Shown here in pieces: positions 58,491 to 64,000 of a DNA stretch of 64,000 nt. Below the pieces are notes generated by a model. The model ran no database searches, was not told the DNA's origin, and worked only from the letters and a program-made list of their open reading frames with translations. Each line of letters begins with the position of its first letter. Within the stretch, counting starts at the first letter, position 1. The position numbers and the translations under genes are program-made. The stretch comes from Akebia trifoliata (lineage: Eukaryota > Streptophyta > Magnoliopsida > Ranunculales > Lardizabalaceae): NCBI GenBank assembly GCA_017979445.1, contig CM030716.1:15395443-15459442 (forward strand), given 5' to 3'.

Positions 58491-59559
58491 ATAATGAACT
58501 CGAGACCTTCCACCGGGCTGCCTCAAGGCTTGGAATTACTTCTTCAAAAACAGTTCTCTATGCTGTTTTGTTTGAGAGTGGCTATGGCCACACCAATTTT
58601 TATGTTACACGAGTTTATGATTTTTTATTTTTTTTTATTTTTTTATTTTTTTGTGCGAGTGTTGTGTGTATGTTGTGTTGGTAGCAAAACATTTTTTTTT
58701 AAATCAATTTGTTTTTTTTTTAAAGAGGGAGCCAGGAAGCTTTTTGAAAACTTTAGAGAGTTGTTAACACACCAATTTTTATTTGTAGCACACCACCTAT
58801 ATGAAAACGATGATTTATTTTCAAAAGAATTGGTGTGTTGTAAGTAAACAATGGATGTGTCAATAATGTCCCAATTTTTATTTCATTTGTCTTAAAGAAC
58901 TATTGGCAGCCCTCTCTATGGTTAAGGAGATTTTTTTGTTTATTGGCACACCAATTTTTCTTAATGTTACCTCAATTATTAGCGATTATCTAGTGATTTA
59001 CATAAAATTGGGGTGGCATTAGTAAAAGGTCGTATGACAATAATGACTCAATTGTTGGGTAAATTTCTTTATTTTAGGATTTAGTTTGTTTTAGTTTTTT
59101 TTTTTTTTGCTAGTAGTTTCTTTTTGTTTTTTAAATAAAAATAAAAAAATAAAATCTTCACAATCATCATTTTGTCATTAATTCAATGTTTTATCCTCAA
59201 TTTAATATTCGTTGAAATCCCGATTCGTTTGGGCTAAGAATTATGTGTTTGTTTCGATGATTGATTCTCATTTTGGACTAAGAATTATGTGCTAGTTTCG
59301 ATGATTGATTCTAATTTTTAGTCCTATTGTGATTGCTTATCTAACATGCCATAAATTGAGATATGTGTGCTTATTTTGATCTTAGTATTGATGTGATGGG
59401 ATGTGATTGGTTTGTGTATTATTGGGATTAATATTTCAATGTTGTAATGATATGACCAAGCCCATGGGCCCTTTGGTTTGGAATAAGCCCCGGGCACACC
59501 CCACCCTGTTTTGCACATACCATAAGCACGTTTACTGTTTTGCACGTTTGCATGTCCCA

Positions 59560-59880
59560 ATATAGCCAACGTGGCACTAGTGCGTGGTCCGTTCTCTTCG
59601 GAGATGTGACGTCATTCATGAAAATCACAACTCCAGTCACGTACCTTAGGGTATATCAAATTGGGGCATTAGTACCCTCTGATCAGGTAACTCTGAAAGG
59701 TATATTTATGCGCCCAGGCTGGAGCGACCTGAGCCTTTGACCTATTGTAAGTCGCACGGTCACATGTCACTATTGTCAATGTAGTACTAATACGTGGTCG
59801 ATCCCCTCGTGGGATGCCAAACCATTTATGAAAGTTACAACTCTTGACTCGTACCCATAGGTATATCAAAGATAATATAA
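59560..59880 (+). repeat. Two-unit direct repeat of about 205 bp in leader B
   Basis: GTGGCACTAGTGCGTGGTCC .. ATTCATGAAAATCACAACTC .. AGGGTATATCAAA recurs as GTAGTACTAATACGTGGTCG .. ATTTATGAAAGTTACAACTC .. AGGTATATCAAA about 210 bases on. Confidence 0.7.
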
Positions 59881-60494
59881 GTACATCAATTGCACTTCTT
59901 GGTCAAAACTCGTACTTAAGTGAGATCCTGCTCCGATGTACTACGGTAATGGGAGGATAGACTATGTTTATTCTAGAAAAGAGGTGATTTAAGAGTGCCT
60001 TTGCTTAAACATCGCGCTCCACCTCTGATCTGGGGATTAAACTGGCTGTTTTTGGCTTCAGAGAAGTGGGTTGAAGTTTTAGATTATCACCTATATGGTA
60101 TATCAAACCAAGTCTCCACGTACCATCTGATTGAGTACGCTTGAGAGGTATATAGGTGTACTTGGGCAAGGGTAACCAGATAAAAATGCATTGTACATAG
60201 TAAGCTTAGAGTCTAGAAATCTTCCCTGTAGGTCACGACTTGAACTTATCGTGGGTGTTCCCGGGTTGTTTATTGAATGTATGTGAATGATGAGATCAGA
60301 GTGTATGTGAATGATAAGATCACAATATATGATTGTTCTCAAGGATTAAAGTTTTTTGTTTTACCTAATTAAAATGGATGCATCGACCCAATAAAGAATC
60401 CATTTTTTGCAATAATTCATAATGACCCAGTCCATCTCGATCCAACAATCATGATGGGCCGGGCCATTTAAATCAAAATGAAAATCAAATTCTT

Positions 60495-60690
60495 TTCTAA
60501 ATTCGGGTTTCAACCCATTTTCAAAGAAGGAAAATGGTTTACAAAAGGAAAGTATTTTCCACAAGAAATGTTTTCCAGAAAAAGTATTCTTTAGAAAAAG
60601 TGTTTTCCAAAAAATATTTTTCATAAGAACAAGATTTTCCAAAATAAAAATATTTTACAAAAGAAAATGTTTTACAAAGCAAAAAAGATA
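60495..60690 (+). repeat. AT-rich minisatellite, about 25-bp unit
   Basis: Variants of GTTTTCCAGAAAAAGTATT are repeated about eight times just before the extra ORF. Confidence 0.7.
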
Positions 60691-60833
60691 AAGGAAATTA
60701 CAAATATATTTCTTTGAATAAATATTTTACATGGACCTTGGAAGTGTACTAAAATAACCTTTTATTGCAAACCAGGATGTTAGTCGCCTGCAATAACCCA
60801 ATCGATCAATTAGTCAAAATAACCATCATATGG

Positions 60834-61939
60834 ATGCACCTTATAGAGAAGATCAATTTTGGGAGATTCATTTTGAGGAGTGCTATCTACTTCCATGAGT
60901 TTGAGATAGACTGAAACCTCTTACGCACTATGGCTAAGCGTTGGAATCCTTACCTTCACATATTCCATATTGGGCATATGCACTTGTACCTTACTCACGA
61001 GGATTATTGTGACATTATGGGGATATCCACTTCAGGACCTCTAGTCCGGCCCTCATTAAAGACAGAATATTCTGGTGATCTTACCACAGGATTGAACATT
61101 TCAAATGAAGAAGCCAAGGCCCTAGTCCATAACGGGAGATTAGATTTCATACCTTTACTGGGCCTGTATCGCTCGCGTAGTCATCCCGTCAATGTAAAGT
61201 CAGAAGCCTAGCGAGTCACTGAAGACTATCAATTGTGCCTAGGAATCCTACCCCAATACATACTGACTTCCAAAAGTGATGTTCACACTATCCATGAGTC
61301 CTTCATAGACATAGCCTCCCAACTCTCAAGGAAAGCTAACCCTGTACTTCTTATCCTAGCTAAAATTTTCTCAGGTTTAAATACCATAAAGAATGGTGAG
61401 AGGGAAAGCTTCAAAGGAAGCCCACACCTACTCTATATGTGACTTTGTGATCGTCTCAAAATTGTAGATGTCCATTCAAACCTCGAGTATGGGTCAGAAT
61501 ACTTTTTCAAAAGAAACCTGTTAGTACGTCACAACTCAGTTAAGGCTTGGAGCAAGTGGTTGGATTCTCGTCTTGCCCATCATATCGATTTAAGATGCCC
61601 TTGGTGGATGACTGATCCCCTACTCTAGGAACCAAATGATCCTATTATGTTCGTTTGCTTGGACTAGAAGAAACATCTTTTTACAAACCTACATTGATCC
61701 CAGAGTAGTACGATGTACCTATAGAGTTATCTTTACCTCAACACAAAGTTTTCTTCCCTCCCGAATAATTGACTAAAAAGTTAGTACATCTCATTGAGAA
61801 GGCTTGGAACAAACACACCTTAGGGAATCTCGACGGACTAACAGAATTCAAAGAGCAAGTTGTTACAGCAAAAATGATCAAATCTGATAGCAATCCTGAT
61901 AACCATCAAGACAAAGCCAAGCGTCAATGTAAAAAATAG
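60834..61939 (+). pseudogene. Gypsy-associated extra ORF (PMD/DUF7745-like), copy B
   Basis: Begins MHLIEKINFGRFILRSAIYF and continues with HIFHIGHMHLYLTHEDYCDI, SGPLVRPSLKTEYSGDL, FIDIASQLSRKANPVLL and LLVRHNSVKAWSKWLDSRL. In-frame stops occur near 60916, 61209 and 61440, so it is inactive as it stands. It ends before gag. Unknown function; I recall similar proteins next to gypsy gag genes in many plants. Confidence 0.7.
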
Positions 61940-62249
61940 TTTAAGTCAAAAAGATGTTATTCAATGAAATTTCCTTTGTCAACAATTTTCAATATGTTAT
62001 TTTACTTTTGAATAACATTTATTTTGAATGATCATTGCGTGAATGGATTAATTAATGGATTAGTGCATAAACTTCAATAAAATGACTCATTAAAATGTTA
62101 TCAATGGGGCAATACTGAAATTGATTAAATTTATCTTTGATGGGGTGTATAGGATTATCATTACGCCCAAACTTAAGCGTCTACCTCCTAGTTGGAGTCA
62201 TAAATCCAATCGGTTAGAACGAAAGACAGCACCAAGTCAACATGCAGAA

Positions 62250-63530
62250 ATGGCTTCCGAATCTGAGCATACAGAGATCCGTAAGATTTTGACAGTCTTT
62301 GCCATTGATATCAACAGTATAAAAGGCAAAGTGGAAGTTTTATAACAGATTTCAAAATCAACGGGCAATCCCTTTGATGATCCAAGAGGAAAAAGGGTAA
62401 AAGAAAATGCAACAAGATGTGAGCATTAGGTTTTTGAACTTGACGGAGATGAAGAACATTTCGATGAAAATTCGGTGTTAGCCAACAGGATGTCTAAGTT
62501 AGAGTCAACTATGAAGAATATAAAGGGTATCGATGAAATTATGACAGGCATTGAAGCTCTGAATCGTATCCCTAGAATCTATTTGTCAGAGAAGTTTGTG
62601 ATGCCTGAAATGGACAAGTTCAATGGGATAGGTTGTGCAAAGACACATCTTAAGGTGTATGTTACTAACATGCACACTATGGGGCTCAGCGACGAACAGA
62701 TGACGTTATTATTTCAGAGAACTCTATCAGGGTCAGCATTACGTTGGCTGATATCTCAAGATCCAGTTACCATGGGTACTTGGAAGAGCATGTCAAAAGC
62801 TTTCTGACATCAGTATATGTACAATATCGAAATTGAAACTTCAAGAAGGGATTTGGAGTCAACTAAGTAGAAAAATGGGAAAACTTTTACTGATTTCATT
62901 GGCCGTTGGAGGTCCAAGCTGCCCAAATGTGGGATAGGCCATTAGAAAAGGAACAAGTAGCCATTATCCTGAAAAATCTTACACAAGGATATGCTCAGCA
63001 CTTGGTTGCTTAATATCTTCCTACCTTTGAATCCCTATTACAAGCTGGAAGCCAACTCGATGATGTGTTTGCCTCTGGGGTTCTTTCTAACCCCTCAGAT
63101 AACAAGTCTAAGAAATCTTATGTTCCCAAACCTAATGCCAACCATGTTTACATAGCCAACACATCAGATACCCCAGTTTAACCTCTAGCCTGGTCCAATA
63201 ATCAAACTCACCCAGGTCAGCCCTGAATTCCTCGTCAATTTACCAATTTATGGATGACTCTTACCGTAGCCTTTCAAAAACTATTGAAAAAAGGTCTTCT
63301 TACCCCATTACAACCTCGACCATTACCAAATCCCCTGCCAATCGGACATAATTCTAATTTGTTCACGAATTCTATCAAAACACTTGCCATCACACCGATC
63401 GGTGTATTACTCTTCGTCATGCCATTCAAAATCTTATCGATGCAAAAAAGGTCACAATCCCTAGCCCAACATCACCAAATGTCACTACTAATCTACTGCC
63501 TGCCTATCAACCTCCACCAACCCTGAACAT
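62250..63530 (+). pseudogene. Gypsy (Tat-like) gag, decayed
   Basis: The gag block reads SEKFVMPEMDKFNGIGCAKT, HLKVYVTNMHTMGLSDEQMT and LFQRTLSGSALRWLISQDP (62580-62770), then HQYMYNIEIETSRRDLEST and FTDFIGRWRSKL. Later QFTNLWMTLTVAFQKLLKKG and LTPLQPRPLPNPLP (63235-63340) match the conserved stretch before the gypsy protease. Stops at 62343, 62805 and others. The element goes on past the right edge; protease, RT and integrase are not in the window. Confidence 0.85.
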
Positions 63531-64000
63531 GGTTTCCAACATCCAGTTATCATTCGACCCTGTATCTCTCATCCACCCCATCCAAGTCAAGCCACCCAGT
63601 TACCCCATCGTCGAAATAACTTTCATCGATGAAGTCTTCACCACGAGCTACGAGCCCTTCGAACTAACCTCAGATGATACATACCGTTTATCCCCGCTTC
63701 GTTACAGTAGCTCTGCATTCACTAGTTACCTATTGACTCAAATGAACTCGAAAAGTCCTATCTTTTTAACACATGAAGATCCATACTTGTTAACTAAAGA
63801 AGATGAGTCTTTCTCCCTCTCGTGCGATGAAGTTAGACATATGACCTGAAGGAAAAGATTCTTTAAGTCACTAGAACTCCGTGTTGACAATCCTGCAATC
63901 TTGACGAGAAAAGAAATAGATCCCATTAAAGAGAATATCGAAGAAGATGACTCCGTGATCAAGCAATTGAAGAAATCAGGGGCCAATACCTCAGTTTGGG
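63529..64000 (+). other. Gypsy gag-protease linker, runs off the window
   Basis: Open for 106 codons from 63529 (MVSNIQLSFDPVSLIHPIQV), then stop at 63847. No catalytic protease motif is seen before the edge. Confidence 0.5.

Larger units (their letters stand above)
57034..60833 (+). other. Gypsy leader B
   Basis: A 3.8-kb leader from primer site to the extra ORF. It holds CT repeats (57686-57701), a captured response-regulator fragment, short repeats around 58600-58990 (CACCAATTTTTAT, in both orientations), a 205-bp direct repeat near 59.6-59.9 kb and a minisatellite at 60.5-60.7 kb. No intact gene. Confidence 0.6.

Overview
The window is AT-rich nuclear DNA of a flowering plant. The evidence is spliced genes with GT..AG introns, a plastid-targeted translation factor, a plant MATE transporter, plant-type transposons (copia and Tat-like gypsy elements, L1-type LINEs, TRIMs, MITEs, a SINE) and an integrated caulimovirus. 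I cannot name the species. Long introns loaded with LINEs would suit an early-diverging eudicot or a magnoliid, but that is only an impression.

Layout. (1) About 0-5.4 kb, minus strand: the 5' three exons of a MATE (DTX) transporter. The rest of the gene runs off the left edge, and its introns hold several MITEs, two of them interrupted by other MITEs. (2) 5.4-9.3 kb: intergenic. (3) 9.27-31.76 kb, minus strand: a complete 12-exon gene for chloroplast translation initiation factor IF-2 (FUG1-like, 1017 residues). Its last intron is 15.3 kb and holds a decayed L1-type LINE split by a copia retrotransposon, two more LINE fragments and a gag-bearing LTR remnant interrupted by a TRIM. A second complete TRIM lies in intron 9 and a hAT-like MITE in intron 10. 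(4) 32.1-33.0 kb: IF-2 promoter side. (5) 33.0-40.8 kb, minus strand: a slightly more than one-genome-length, terminally redundant, decayed endogenous caulimovirus (florendovirus/petuvirus-like). (6) 40.9-44.3 kb: an OTU-domain pseudogene of transposon type, a MITE with 20-bp perfect inverted repeats, and an mTERF pseudogene. (7) 44.5-64 kb: SINE, simple repeats and a chain of Tat-like gypsy pieces (extra ORF, integrase remnant, minisatellites, LTR, leader, LTR, leader, extra ORF, gag). Fragments resembling three host genes lie in the two leaders: a small membrane protein, proteasome ATPase RPT3 and a type-B response regulator. The second gypsy element continues past the right edge.

Only the MATE and IF-2 genes look functional. 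Both lie on the minus strand and are not obviously related in function. Most of the rest is mobile DNA in various states of decay. The most distinctive observations are the nested insertions readable from target-site duplications, the two intact TRIMs in one gene, the viral promoter pointing at the IF-2 promoter from about 1.2 kb away, and the captured gene fragments between the gypsy LTRs.
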